Assembly (NCBI RefSeq): GCF_016103465.1
Contig: NZ_JAEEAP010000039.1
Location: 1-36,541, forward strand
Direction of reading: 5' to 3'
Source: Streptomyces sabulosicollis
Lineage (GTDB): Bacteria; Actinomycetota; Actinomycetes; Streptomycetales; Streptomycetaceae
Length of the DNA stretch: 36,541 bases
Part shown: positions 25,016-32,762 of the stretch, piece by piece
Numbering within the stretch: position 1 is the first letter of the stretch
How the letters are laid out: every line of letters begins with the position of its first letter
Notes under the pieces: model-generated
Databases searched by the model: none
Told to the model about the DNA's origin: nothing
Seen by the model: the letters and a program-made list of their open reading frames with translations, nothing else
Made by a program: the position numbers and the translations under genes

Positions 25016-25983
25016 GCCCGAAGCTGTGGACCAAGGCGCTTCCTGGGGAGCCGGATGTGGAGCTGTTCCGTCATCGCCCGGATCTGGATGCGGCGCTCGC
25101 CCACTTCGCCGTGCCGGGGCGCACGGCCGTCGTGATGACCATGGGCGCGCTGCACGACGGGCACGCCTCGCTCATCCGCGCCGCCCGCGCCCGGGTGGGC
25201 GCCAAGGGCCTGGTGACCGTCACCGTCTTCGTCAATCCGCTGCAGTTCGGCGCGGGCGAGGACCTCGACCGCTACCCGCGCACCCTCGACGCCGACCTCA
25301 AGGTGGCGGCCGAGGCGGGCGCGGACATCGTCTTCGCCCCCACCGCCGAGGAGGTGTACCCGGGCGGCGAGCCGGGCGTCCGGGTCACCGCCGGGACCCT
25401 GGGCGAGCGCTACGAGGGCGCCGCGCGCCCCGGCCACTTCGACGGGATGCTCACCGTCGTCGCCAAGCTGCTCCATCTCACCCGTCCCGACATCGCCTTC
25501 TTCGGCGAGAAGGACGCCCAGCAGCTGTCGCTGGTCCGCCGGATGGTCCGCGACCTGAACTTCCCCGTCGAGATCGTCGGCGTCCCCACCGTCCGGGAGG
25601 GCGACGGGCTCGCCCTCTCCAGCCGCAACCGCTATCTGACGGCCCAGGAGCGGGACACCGCGCTGGCCCTGTCCCGGGCGCTGTTCGCGGGGCGCGACGC
25701 GGGGCTGCTGGCGGCCGGGGAGGGCCCGGCCGGGTCCGAGGAGCACGAGCTCATACGGGTCGCGTCGCCCGCCGCGGTGCGGTCCGCGGCGCACGCGGTG
25801 CTCGACGAGGCGGCGGGGCTCGAACCGCCGCTCGTCCTGGACTATCTGGGCCTGGTCGACCCCGCCGACTTCACCGAGGTCTCCGACGCGCACACCGGCG
25901 AGGCCGTGCTGGCCGTCGCCGCCAAGGTCGGCGCCACCCGCCTGATAGACAACATCCGCCTGTGGATCGGAGCCGCCCGATGA
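25012..25983 (+). CDS. panC: Pantothenate synthetase (pantoate-beta-alanine ligase)
   Basis: Condenses pantoate with beta-alanine using ATP. The 323-aa product has the HIGH-type motif [13 protein letters not shown] (42-54), [35 protein letters not shown] and [10 protein letters not shown], covering the pantoate and ATP sites. ATG 25012 overlaps the stop of the DUF2520 gene, and the panC TGA overlaps the nadB ATG (25980-25983), so all are translationally coupled. A 15-residue N-terminal extension precedes the usual start of the fold; GGAGG is 9 bases upstream. Confidence 0.97.
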   Translation: MSPKLWTKALPGEPDVELFRHRPDLDAALAHFAVPGRTAVVMTMGALHDGHASLIRAARARVGAKGLVTVTVFVNPLQFGAGEDLDRYPRTLDADLKVAAEAGADIVFAPTAEEVYPGGEPGVRVTAGTLGERYEGAARPGHFDGMLTVVAKLLHLTRPDIAFFGEKDAQQLSLVRRMVRDLNFPVEIVGVPTVREGDGLALSSRNRYLTAQERDTALALSRALFAGRDAGLLAAGEGPAGSEEHELIRVASPAAVRSAAHAVLDEAAGLEPPLVLDYLGLVDPADFTEVSDAHTGEAVLAVAAKVGATRLIDNIRLWIGAAR

Positions 25984-27758
25984 CCCGTCCGAACGGGCGC
26001 CCGGCGGCCGGGACCGCCGCCACCGCCCTGCGCGCCCCCGCCCCCGGCTGGGCCACCGAGGCCGATGTCGTGGTCGTCGGCTCCGGGGTCGCCGGGCTGA
26101 CCGCCGCGCTGCGGTGCGCCGCGGCCGGGGCCAGGGTCACCGTGGTCACCAAGGCCCGTCTGGACGACGGCTCCACCCGCTGGGCCCAGGGCGGCATAGC
26201 CGCCGCCCTCGGCGAGGGCGACACCCCCGAGCAGCACCTGGACGACACCCTGGTGGCCGGTGCCGGGCTCTGCGACGAGCAGGCGGTGCGGGCCCTGGTC
26301 ACCGAGGGGCCCGACGCGGTGCGCCGGCTCATCGCCACCGGCGCCCGCTTCGACGCCGACGACGCCACGGGTGAGATCCTGCTGACCCGCGAGGGCGGCC
26401 ACCACCGTCGCCGGATCGCCCACGCGGGTGGCGACGCGACCGGCGCGGAGATCTCCCGGGCCCTGGTCGAGGCGGTCCGCGCGGCCGGTATCGACACCGT
26501 GGAGAACGCCCTGGTGCTCGATCTGCTCAAGGACGGCTCCGGCCGGGCGGCCGGGGTCACCCTGCACGTCATGGGCGAGGGCCGGCGGGACGGCGTGGGC
26601 GCGGTGCGGGCGGACGCGGTCGTGCTCGCCACGGGCGGCATGGGCCAGATCTTCTCCGCCACCACCAACCCCGCCGTCTCCACCGGCGACGGGGTCGCGC
26701 TCGCGCTGCGCGCGGGGGCCGAGGTCAGCGATCTGGAGTTCGTGCAGTTCCATCCCACGGTGCTGTGGCTGGGCCCGGACGCCGAGGGCCAGCAGCCGCT
26801 GGTCTCGGAGGCGGTACGGGGCGAGGGCGCCCACCTCGTGGACGCCGACGGGGTGCGCTTCATGCGGGGTCAGCACGAGCTGGCCGAGCTGGCGCCCCGT
26901 GACATCGTCGCCAAGGGCATCATGCGGCGGATGCGGGAGCGGGGCGCCGAGCACATGTACCTGGACGCCCGCCACTTCGGGGCGGAGATGTGGGAGCGGC
27001 GCTTCCCGACCATCCTCGCCGCCTGCCGCGCCCACGGCATCGACCCGGTGACCGAGCCCATCCCGGTCGCCCCGGCCGCGCACTACGCGAGCGGCGGGGT
27101 CCGCACCGATCTGCGCGGCCGCACCACCGTCCCCGGTCTCTACGCCTGCGGGGAGGTGGCCTGCACCGGGGTCCACGGCGCCAACCGCCTGGCCTCCAAC
27201 TCCCTCCTGGAAGGGCTGGTCTTCGCGGAGCGCATCGCCGAAGACATCACCGCCCGGGCGGAGTCCGCCCGGGCCGAGGGACGCGAGCGGCCCGCCGCGG
27301 CCGCCGAGCGGACCGAGCCGGCCCCGGGGGCCGCGGGCGACGCGCCCCTGCTCGCCTCCGAGGCCCGCTACGAGATCCAGCACATCATGACCCACGGTGC
27401 CGGGGTGCTCCGCTCCGCCGGGAGCCTGGCCCGCGCCGCCGACCGGCTGGACCGCGTCCACGACGAGGCCGCGGCGCAGCTGCGGCGGGACGGCAAGACG
27501 GCCGAGCCCGGGGTGGAGACCTGGGAGGCCACCAACCTCCATCTCGTCGCCCGGGTCCTGGTGGCCGCCGCGCTCCGCCGCGAGGAGACCCGCGGCTGCC
27601 ACTGGCGCGAGGACCGCCCCGAGCGGGACGACGCCGCCTGGCGCCGCCACCTGCTGGTCACCCTCCGCCCGGACGGCGCCCTCGATGTCCGTTCCACGGA
27701 CTCCGAAGCGTTTCCCCCACCGACCACCCCCCGAGCCGAGACGGAGTCCCGCACGTGA
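25980..27758 (+). CDS. nadB: L-aspartate oxidase
   Basis: Flavoprotein that oxidises L-aspartate to iminoaspartate, the first step of de novo NAD synthesis. The 592-aa protein has the FAD-binding [14 protein letters not shown] (about 25-38), [30 protein letters not shown], a capping domain with [16 protein letters not shown], and [19 protein letters not shown]. The C-terminal helical domain (from about 450) is complete and is interrupted by an Ala/Glu-rich linker. GGAG sits 8 bases before ATG 25980. The stop overlaps the nadC GTG. Its usual partner nadA (quinolinate synthase) is not in this window. Confidence 0.97.
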   Translation: MTRPNGRPAAGTAATALRAPAPGWATEADVVVVGSGVAGLTAALRCAAAGARVTVVTKARLDDGSTRWAQGGIAAALGEGDTPEQHLDDTLVAGAGLCDEQAVRALVTEGPDAVRRLIATGARFDADDATGEILLTREGGHHRRRIAHAGGDATGAEISRALVEAVRAAGIDTVENALVLDLLKDGSGRAAGVTLHVMGEGRRDGVGAVRADAVVLATGGMGQIFSATTNPAVSTGDGVALALRAGAEVSDLEFVQFHPTVLWLGPDAEGQQPLVSEAVRGEGAHLVDADGVRFMRGQHELAELAPRDIVAKGIMRRMRERGAEHMYLDARHFGAEMWERRFPTILAACRAHGIDPVTEPIPVAPAAHYASGGVRTDLRGRTTVPGLYACGEVACTGVHGANRLASNSLLEGLVFAERIAEDITARAESARAEGRERPAAAAERTEPAPGAAGDAPLLASEARYEIQHIMTHGAGVLRSAGSLARAADRLDRVHDEAAAQLRRDGKTAEPGVETWEATNLHLVARVLVAAALRREETRGCHWREDRPERDDAAWRRHLLVTLRPDGALDVRSTDSEAFPPPTTPRAETESRT

Positions 27759-28786
27759 GCAGCAGCACTTCCGAAGACCGCCAGCCACCCGTGTCCCTGC
27801 CGCTGCTGCAGATCGGCGGCCCCGGCGAGGGGGGCGGCTGCGGCGACGCCTGCGGCTGTGGCGGTGACGACGGTGGACTCGACCCCATGGAGTGCGGTCT
27901 GGACCCGGACCTGGCCGAGCTGCTGACCCGCGCCGGACTCGACCCCGTCCAGGTCGAGGACATCGCCCACATGGCCATCGAGGAGGACCTCGACCAGGGC
28001 GTGGACGTCACCACCGTGGCCACCGTCCCCGAGGACGCGTTCGCCACCGGCGACTTCACGGCCCGTGAGGCGGGCACCGTCGCGGGGCTGCGGATCGCCG
28101 AGGCGATCCTGTCCGTCGTCTGTACGGACGAGTTCGAGGTCGAGCGGCATGTCGAGGACGGCGATCGGGTGGAGCCCGGCCAGAAGCTGCTCAGCGTCCG
28201 CACCCGCACCCGCGACCTGCTCACCGGCGAGCGCAGCGCGCTCAACCTGCTGTGCCGGCTCTCCGGTGTCGCGACCGCGACCCGTGCCTGGGCCGACGCA
28301 CTCGAGGGGACGAAGACCAAGGTCCGTGACACCCGTAAGACCACCCCGGGGCTTCGCGCCCTGGAGAAGTACGCGGTGCGCTGCGGCGGCGGGGTCAACC
28401 ACCGGATGTCGCTCTCGGACGCCGCGCTGGTCAAGGACAACCACGTGATCGCGGCCGGCGGCGTCGCGGAGGCGTTCGGCGCCGTGCGGGCCGAGTTCCC
28501 GGATGTGCCGATCGAGGTGGAGGTCGACACCCTGGAGCAGATTCCGCCGGTCCTGGAGGCGGGCGCGGACCTCATCCTGCTGGACAACTTCACCCCGGAG
28601 CGGACCCGCGAGGCCGTCGAGCTGGTCGCCGGGCGCGCCGCGCTGGAGTCCTCGGGGCGGCTGACGCTCGCCAATGCCCGTACGTACGCCGAGACGGGCG
28701 TCGACTATCTGGCGGTCGGCGCGCTCACCCACTCCTCCCCGATCCTGGACATCGGCCTGGACCTGCGCGAGGCCGAGGAGAAGTAA
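27755..28786 (+). CDS. nadC: Nicotinate-nucleotide pyrophosphorylase (quinolinate phosphoribosyltransferase)
   Basis: Converts quinolinate plus PRPP to nicotinate mononucleotide, CO2 and PPi. The C-terminal 290 residues are a full NadC: EEDLDQGVDVTT, RDTRKTTPGLRALEKYAV, GGGVNHRMSLSDAALVKDNH, EVEVDTLEQ, DLILLDNF and VGALTHSSP. The 343-aa product is longer than the usual 280-300 because of a 50-residue N-terminal extension with a Cys cluster, GCGDACGCGGDD (Cys29, 33, 35) and a further Cys47, of unknown role. GTG 27755 overlaps the nadB stop (GTGA) and GGAG lies about 8 bases before it. GAGGAGA at its 3' end serves as ribosome site for the following leader ORF. Confidence 0.96.
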   Translation: MSSSTSEDRQPPVSLPLLQIGGPGEGGGCGDACGCGGDDGGLDPMECGLDPDLAELLTRAGLDPVQVEDIAHMAIEEDLDQGVDVTTVATVPEDAFATGDFTAREAGTVAGLRIAEAILSVVCTDEFEVERHVEDGDRVEPGQKLLSVRTRTRDLLTGERSALNLLCRLSGVATATRAWADALEGTKTKVRDTRKTTPGLRALEKYAVRCGGGVNHRMSLSDAALVKDNHVIAAGGVAEAFGAVRAEFPDVPIEVEVDTLEQIPPVLEAGADLILLDNFTPERTREAVELVAGRAALESSGRLTLANARTYAETGVDYLAVGALTHSSPILDIGLDLREAEEK

Positions 28787-28789
28787 GCG

Positions 28790-28894
28790 ATGCTCCTGAC
28801 CATCGACGTCGGCCCACCCGTCGCCCCACCCACCACCCCAGGGCTCGCCCTCGGCCGTGAGCCCGACCGGAAGCGGTGCCGCCCATGCTGTTGA
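28790..28894 (+). CDS. 34-residue leader ORF formed by a duplicated coaX 5' end
   Basis: ATG 28790 begins MLLTIDVG, exactly the start of CoaX, then diverges into a Pro-rich peptide (PPVAPPTTPGLALG) ending in a TGA (28892-28894) that overlaps the real coaX start at 28885. The first 24 bases match coaX bases 28885-28908 at 21 of 24 positions. A strong GAGGAGA (28775-28781) overlaps the nadC end at a good distance, whereas coaX itself has only a distant GGAAG. It is probably a remnant of a local duplication; if translated it would couple coaX to nadC. Confidence 0.55.
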   Translation: MLLTIDVGPPVAPPTTPGLALGREPDRKRCRPCC

Positions 28895-29682
28895 CCATCG
28901 ACGTCGGGAACACCCACACCGTCTTGGGCCTCTTCGACGGCGACGAGATCGTCGAGCACTGGCGGATCTCCACCGACGCCCGCCGCACCGCCGATGAACT
29001 CGCCGTCCTGCTGCAGGGCCTGATGGGCATGCACCCGCTGCTCGGCGAGGAGCTGGGCGACGGCATCGCGGGCATCTCCATCTGCTCGACCGTCCCCTCC
29101 GTCCTCCACGAACTGCGCGAGGTGACCCGCCGCTACTACGGCGATGTGCCGTCCGTCCTGGTCGAGCCGGGCGTGAAGACCGGTGTGCCGATCCTGGTGG
29201 ACAACCCCAAGGAGGTCGGCGCGGACCGGATCATCAACGCGCTGGCCGCCGTGGAGCTCTACGAGGGCCCGTGCGTGGTGGTCGACTTCGGCACCGCGAC
29301 GACCTTCGACGCGGTCAGCGCGCGGGGGGAGTACGTGGGCGGGGTGATCGCGCCGGGCATCGAGATCTCGGTCGAGGCGCTGGGCGTACGCGGGGCGCAA
29401 TTGCGCAAGATCGAGCTGGCCCGTCCGCGCAGCGTGATCGGTAAGAACACGGTGGAGGCCATGCAGTCCGGCATCCTCTACGGCTTCGCGGGCCAGGTGG
29501 ACGGAATCGTCCGCCGTATGGCGCGCGAGCTCGCCCAGGACCCGGAGGACGTCACCGTGATCGCCACCGGCGGGCTGGCGCCCATGGTGCTAGGTGAATC
29601 CTCAGTGATCGATGAGCATGAGCCCTGGTTGACCCTGATCGGCCTCAGACTGGTCTACGAGCGGAACGTCTCGCGCGGCTGA
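28885..29682 (+). CDS. coaX: Type III pantothenate kinase
   Basis: Phosphorylates pantothenate in the first committed step of CoA synthesis; needs a monovalent cation and is not feedback-inhibited by CoA. The 265-aa ASKHA-fold protein has DVGNTHTVLGLF (phosphate 1), TGVPILVDNPKEVGADRI, VVVDFGTATTFDAV (phosphate 2) and VIATGGLAPM. Start ATG 28885 is used because MLLTIDVGNTH is the invariant start; a GTG at 28876 would add three residues. Together with panC it completes the pantothenate-to-CoA entry in an operon that also makes NAD precursors. Followed by a 361-base gap. Confidence 0.97.
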   Translation: MLLTIDVGNTHTVLGLFDGDEIVEHWRISTDARRTADELAVLLQGLMGMHPLLGEELGDGIAGISICSTVPSVLHELREVTRRYYGDVPSVLVEPGVKTGVPILVDNPKEVGADRIINALAAVELYEGPCVVVDFGTATTFDAVSARGEYVGGVIAPGIEISVEALGVRGAQLRKIELARPRSVIGKNTVEAMQSGILYGFAGQVDGIVRRMARELAQDPEDVTVIATGGLAPMVLGESSVIDEHEPWLTLIGLRLVYERNVSRG

Positions 29683-29749
29683 GCACCGGCGATCAGCGCT
29701 TCACCTGCTCTTCACCCGGGTGCTCGACCGCATTGACGGCATTCCGAAA

Positions 29750-29772
29750 CGAATTCCCGCACTCGGGATTCG
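29750..29772. terminator. Hairpin downstream of coaX
   Basis: CGAATTCCCG (29750-29759) pairs with CGGGATTCG (29764-29772) with one bulged T and a 4-base loop, 68 bases after the coaX stop. No T run. Just before it CTTCACC is repeated 11 bases apart (29699, 29710). Confidence 0.4.
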
Positions 29773-29880
29773 TCATGCGCAACTGATCGCTCTTCGCCAA
29801 TGGGTCAAGGGGCGGTCAAGGGAAAGACGGCACATCGAATTCCGTATTGACAAGCGGAACGGCCGCCGCCCATGTACACC

Positions 29881-29952
29881 GGCACCCGGATGCGACGGTC
29901 CGCCCCCGGGTGCCGGGTCCGGACGGGACCGCCTCGACGCGGTCCCGTCCGG
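29881..29952. terminator. Two consecutive strong hairpins in the coaX downstream gap
   Basis: GGCACCCGG (29881-29889) pairs with CCGGGTGCC (29906-29914). Right after it a perfect 14-bp stem, 29919-29932 with 29939-29952, closes the 6-base loop CTCGAC. They sit in the 361-base gap 29683-30043 and probably end read-through from the pantothenate-NAD operon or insulate the next gene. A lone TTGACA at 29847-29852 has no matching -10. I see no gene in this gap. Confidence 0.65.
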
Positions 29953-30043
29953 CGCTTCCCCCGTATGGCGGCTCGGCGTCCGCAACGCGCCGCACCGTCC
30001 GGCGCTCAGCGAAATTTGTCCGCTTAGCACTTAAAGTCGCCCC

Positions 30044-30859
30044 ATGCCCACGCCATATGGATCCCGCGGCGGAATGGCGTTCAGTGCGGATGAGCTGCGT
30101 GTGCTCCGACGCGCCCTCGCCATCGCCCTCCAACCCGACCCCGTCACCCCCTCTGCCGGCCCCCTCGGCCCGGACCGGGCGGAGGAGGTCCAGGACTGTC
30201 TCCGGCTCGCCGAGGCCGTGGACGAAGCGGTCCGCGAGGGCGGGCGGCTGCGAGCGTTCCTGCTCGACGAGCTCGCCCGCTACCGCGCCGCCCTGCCCGG
30301 CGCCGCCGTCGGCTATCTCGAGCAGCTCCAGGGGGCCCTCGCGGCCGGTTACGAGCCGCTGGCCGAGGATCTGGCCGCGCTCCGCGCGCTGTGCGGGTCG
30401 GCCGCCGGGGGTGGTGAGGCCACGCGCCGGCGCGCGCTGCTGAGCCATTGCGAGCACCTTGCCGAGCGGGGCGTGCGCGCCCGGCTCGCGGAGCGCGCCG
30501 GAGCCCTCGCGGAGCCGTGCACGCGCCCCGTGGCGACCCGGCTGCGCGCCCTGCCCGGCGGGGTCTCGGCGCCGGGCAGGGCGGCCGTCCGGGGGAGCGC
30601 CCGGACGGGTCCCGGGGCGGTGCGGGAGGCCGTGCAGAAGGCCGACGGGCCGAACCGGGAGCCCCGTAAGAAGCCCACGCCGCCGGAGCACGGCGACCGT
30701 GAGGAGCCGAAGCGGAGGGAGCCGGGGCGCCGGGCGCCGCGCCCGGGCCGTCCGGTGCCCACGCCGGCGGAGGTCTTCCCGCCCAAGCGCCGCCGCCCCT
30801 CGCCGCCCCCGGAGCACGACTCGCGGCTCGCGCCCGGCGCCGGGGCCCGCTCCGCCTGA
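30044..30859 (+). CDS. Conserved actinobacterial protein of unknown function
   Basis: A 271-aa soluble protein starting MPTPYGSRGGMAFSADELRV. The first ~140 residues are predicted helical and Leu/Ala/Arg-rich (LRRALAIALQ, VQDCLRLAEAVDEAVREGGR, LRAFLLDELARYRAALPG, GYLEQLQGALAAG). The second half is a disordered basic Pro/Arg-rich tail (EPRKKPTPPEHGD, PFPKRRR-like). No enzyme motif. There is no Shine-Dalgarno; TAAAGT (30032-30037) ends six bases before ATG 30044, so the mRNA is probably leaderless. A box TTAGCAC (30024-30030) precedes it, as it does the gene at 14991. I recognise the start as common in Streptomyces but know no function. Confidence 0.8.
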   Translation: MPTPYGSRGGMAFSADELRVLRRALAIALQPDPVTPSAGPLGPDRAEEVQDCLRLAEAVDEAVREGGRLRAFLLDELARYRAALPGAAVGYLEQLQGALAAGYEPLAEDLAALRALCGSAAGGGEATRRRALLSHCEHLAERGVRARLAERAGALAEPCTRPVATRLRALPGGVSAPGRAAVRGSARTGPGAVREAVQKADGPNREPRKKPTPPEHGDREEPKRREPGRRAPRPGRPVPTPAEVFPPKRRRPSPPPEHDSRLAPGAGARSA

Positions 30860-30962
30860 CCGGCCGGCCCCGGGGCGCCCCGCCCGGGACCGGCGCCCGG
30901 CTCCGGGCGGCGGCGGCGCGCCGCGTAATCTGGTGGTCTCGAGCAAAAGGAGGCCGAGAGCC

Positions 30963-31145
30963 ATGGATTATGTCTCCGCGCTGATCCCGCCCGTCGTGAT
31001 GGCCGTGGCCTTCACCGCGCTCATCGTGACGATGGTGAAGAGCCAGGGCGGCGCCAACAAGTCCAAGGAGGACGCCGCGGTGGACGCCGCGCTGGCGACC
31101 CGTGCCGAGGCCGAGCGCCCGGCCCCGGAGCGCGGGACCTCCTGA
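30963..31145 (+). CDS. Small single-helix membrane protein
   Basis: A 60-aa protein, MDYVSALIPPVVMAVAFTAL followed by IVTMVKSQGG and an acidic, Ala-rich cytoplasmic tail. One transmembrane helix spans about residues 7-26. AAGGAGG (30947-30953) at 9 bases from ATG 30963 is one of the best ribosome sites in the window, so expression is likely high. A possible -10 TAATCT is at 30926-30931. A good terminator follows. Too short for many gene finders; function unknown. Confidence 0.85.
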   Translation: MDYVSALIPPVVMAVAFTALIVTMVKSQGGANKSKEDAAVDAALATRAEAERPAPERGTS

Positions 31146-31163
31146 CCGGACCGACCACGCCGG

Positions 31164-31206
31164 ACCACGCCCCGCGGACGCGTCGCGTCCCGGGGCGTGT
31201 GGTTTT
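31164..31206 (+). terminator. Intrinsic terminator after the small membrane protein
   Basis: CCACGCCCCG (31165-31174) pairs with CGGGGCGTGTGG (31191-31202, two bases bulged), with an inner GGACG/CGTCC stem (31177-31190), followed by TTTT (31203-31206). One of few terminators here with a T run. Confidence 0.8.
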
Positions 31207-31220
31207 CCCGCCCGGCCCTC

Positions 31221-31249
31221 CGGACATTCAGGACATCTCCCACTATTAT
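31221..31249 (+). promoter_or_regulatory. Promoter of the leaderless BlaI-type gene
   Basis: CGGACA (31221-31226), 17 bases, TATTAT (31244-31249); GTG starts 7 bases later at 31257. This spacing puts the transcription start on or next to the start codon, so the mRNA should be leaderless; no Shine-Dalgarno is present. GGACAT is repeated 9 bases apart (31222, 31231). Confidence 0.65.
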
Positions 31250-31256
31250 TCTCGGT

Positions 31257-31652
31257 GTGCCTCGGCCATTGGGAGATCTCGAAGACGCGGTCATGACGCG
31301 GGTGTGGAAGTGGAACCGCCCGGTCACGGTCCGGGAAGTCCTGGAAGACCTTCAGCGGGAACGCTCGATCGCCTACACCACGGTCATGACCGTAATGGAC
31401 AACCTCCATCACAAGGGGTGGCTGCGCCGTGAGGTGGAAGGCCGCGCCTATCGATATGCCGCGGTCTCCACGCGCGCCGCCTACTCGGCCGCACTGATGA
31501 ACGAAGCGTGGTCGACCAGTGACAACCCGGCGGCGGCACTCGTCGCGTTCTTCGGGATGATGTCCGAAGAGCAGCGCGACGCACTACGGGATGCCATGCG
31601 CGTCGCACAACTGGGGGAGCCGGGGGAGAGCCCCGGTGAGCCGGGGCGATGA
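31257..31652 (+). CDS. BlaI/MecI/CopY-family transcriptional repressor
   Basis: A 131-aa winged-helix protein from GTG 31257, beginning MPRPLGDLEDAVMTRVWKWN. The BlaI pattern VTVREVLEDLQRERSIAYTT, VMTVMDNLHHKGWLRRE and AYRYAAVSTRAAY is clear, with the C-terminal dimerisation helices (NPAAALVAFFGMMSEEQRDAL). BlaI repressors are usually released by a BlaR1-type M56 membrane protease; none is nearby, so signal and targets are unknown. The start is set by the promoter (7 bases) and family length; a longer frame from 31197 lies in the terminator. argA follows 22 bases later. Confidence 0.9.
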   Translation: MPRPLGDLEDAVMTRVWKWNRPVTVREVLEDLQRERSIAYTTVMTVMDNLHHKGWLRREVEGRAYRYAAVSTRAAYSAALMNEAWSTSDNPAAALVAFFGMMSEEQRDALRDAMRVAQLGEPGESPGEPGR

Positions 31653-31674
31653 CCCGGGGCGATAGCGTCCGGTC

Positions 31675-32196
31675 ATGTCCTCCCCACTATCAAAAGTAGT
31701 CACCGTCCGCCGTGCCCGGACCAGCGATGTTCGGGCGGTGCGTCGCCTCATCGACTCGTACGTGGACGATCGCATCCTGCTCGACAAAGCCACCGTGACG
31801 CTTTACGAGGACATCCAGGAGTTCTGGGTCGCCGAGCGCGACGAGGACGCTGAGGTCATTGGCTGCGGAGCGCTGCACGTCATGTGGGAAGACCTCGCGG
31901 AGGTCCGCACTCTCGCCGTCGACCGGACTCTCAAGGGCACCGGTGTGGGGCATCTGGTGCTTGACAAGCTGCTGCAGACGGCGCGCTGGCTGGGCGTGCG
32001 GCGCATTTTCTGCCTCACCTTCGAAGTCGACTTCTTCGTCAAGCACGGCTTCGTGGAGATCGGCGAGACCCCGGTCGACGGCGATGTCTACAGCGAGCTC
32101 CTGCGTTCCTATGACGAGGGCGTCGCCGAGTTCCTTGGTCTCGAACGGGTGAAGCCGAACACCCTTGGCAACAGCCGGATGCTTCTGCAACTGTGA
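31675..32196 (+). CDS. argA: Amino-acid N-acetyltransferase (ArgA type, stand-alone GNAT)
   Basis: A 173-aa GNAT protein closely resembling the mycobacterial stand-alone N-acetylglutamate synthase, which starts arginine synthesis by acetylating glutamate. VRRARTSDVRAVRRLIDSY, VTLYEDIQEFWVAE, VIGCGALHVMWEDLAEVRTL, the acetyl-CoA loop LKGTGVGHLVL, LTFEVDFFVKHGFVEI and the end VKPNTLGNSRMLL all match. TAGCGT (31663-31668) stands six bases before ATG 31675 with no Shine-Dalgarno, so an own leaderless transcript is possible besides read-through from the BlaI gene. Specificity for glutamate is inferred from similarity. Confidence 0.85.
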   Translation: MSSPLSKVVTVRRARTSDVRAVRRLIDSYVDDRILLDKATVTLYEDIQEFWVAERDEDAEVIGCGALHVMWEDLAEVRTLAVDRTLKGTGVGHLVLDKLLQTARWLGVRRIFCLTFEVDFFVKHGFVEIGETPVDGDVYSELLRSYDEGVAEFLGLERVKPNTLGNSRMLLQL

Positions 32197-32283
32197 TCGC
32201 GGGCCCTATGTCCGAATCGCTCCCCTATCACATAGCTCCGGAACATCGCCTTCCATGAGGCTTCCCGCTTGGCCGATCGCTCG

Positions 32284-32309
32284 AACCTTCCCGGAGGGTT
32301 TGTGTTTTT
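32284..32309 (+). terminator. Hairpin and T run after argA
   Basis: AACCTTCC (32284-32291) and GGAGGGTT (32293-32300) form a stem with one G-T pair, followed by TGTG and five T (32305-32309). It fits an argA terminator about 90 bases after the stop, but overlaps the start of the AT-rich lsr2 promoter region. Confidence 0.55.
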
Positions 32310-32346
32310 CCGGGAAAAGCGGTTTCCTATTCTCTCGTAGTGTAAT
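32306..32346 (+). promoter_or_regulatory. lsr2 promoter region with AT-rich palindrome
   Basis: TTTTCCGGGAAAA (32306-32318) is a perfect 13-base palindrome around a central G. Downstream are two -10-like boxes, TATTCT (32328-32333) and TGTAAT (32341-32346), with no clear -35. The leader (about 32355-32418) has a GCGGC/GCCGC hairpin around 32370-32383. The AT-richness is far above the surroundings and suits binding by Lsr2 itself. Confidence 0.5.
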
Positions 32347-32418
32347 TACCTGGGGGGTGAGTCATCAGCGGCTAACGCCGCGCTCCCGAGCCCCCCGGTT
32401 TTCCCTGAAAGGAACCCC

Positions 32419-32757
32419 ATGGCACAGAAGGTTCAGGTCCTTCTTGTCGACGACCTCGACGGCGGCGAGGCGGACGAGACCGTGACGTTCGCTCTGGACG
32501 GCAAGAGCTACGAGATCGACCTCACGACCGCCAACGCGGACAAGCTCCGTGACGCCCTGGAGCCGTACACCAAGGGCGGCCGGCGCACCGGTGGCCGGGC
32601 TTCCGGCGGCCGGGGCAAGGCGCGTGCCGCGGCGGGCGGCGGCGGCCAGGACACCGCGAAGATCCGCGCCTGGGCGAAGGAGAACGGCTACGAGGTCAAC
32701 GACCGCGGCCGTGTTCCGGCGACCGTCCGTGAGGCGTACGAGAAGGCCAACGGCTGA
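32419..32757 (+). CDS. lsr2: Lsr2 nucleoid-associated xenogeneic silencer
   Basis: A 112-aa H-NS-like protein. The N-terminal oligomerisation domain runs MAQKVQVLLVDDLDGGEADE to about residue 55, a Gly/Arg/Ala-rich linker follows, and the C-terminal DNA-binding domain has AKIRAWAKENGYEVNDRGRV with the AT-hook-like RGR that inserts in the minor groove of AT-rich DNA, then PATVREAYEKA. AAAGGA is about 7 bases before ATG 32419. The stop is only 5 bases from the stop of the convergent SCO3374-family gene. Likely abundant and autoregulated. Confidence 0.97.
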   Translation: MAQKVQVLLVDDLDGGEADETVTFALDGKSYEIDLTTANADKLRDALEPYTKGGRRTGGRASGGRGKARAAAGGGGQDTAKIRAWAKENGYEVNDRGRVPATVREAYEKANG

Positions 32758-32762
32758 GCGCG

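Noticed and set aside
29847-29852. TTGACA promoter in the coaX downstream gap
   Set aside because: The best -10 at 18 bases is CATGTA, a poor match, and strong hairpins follow before any gene.
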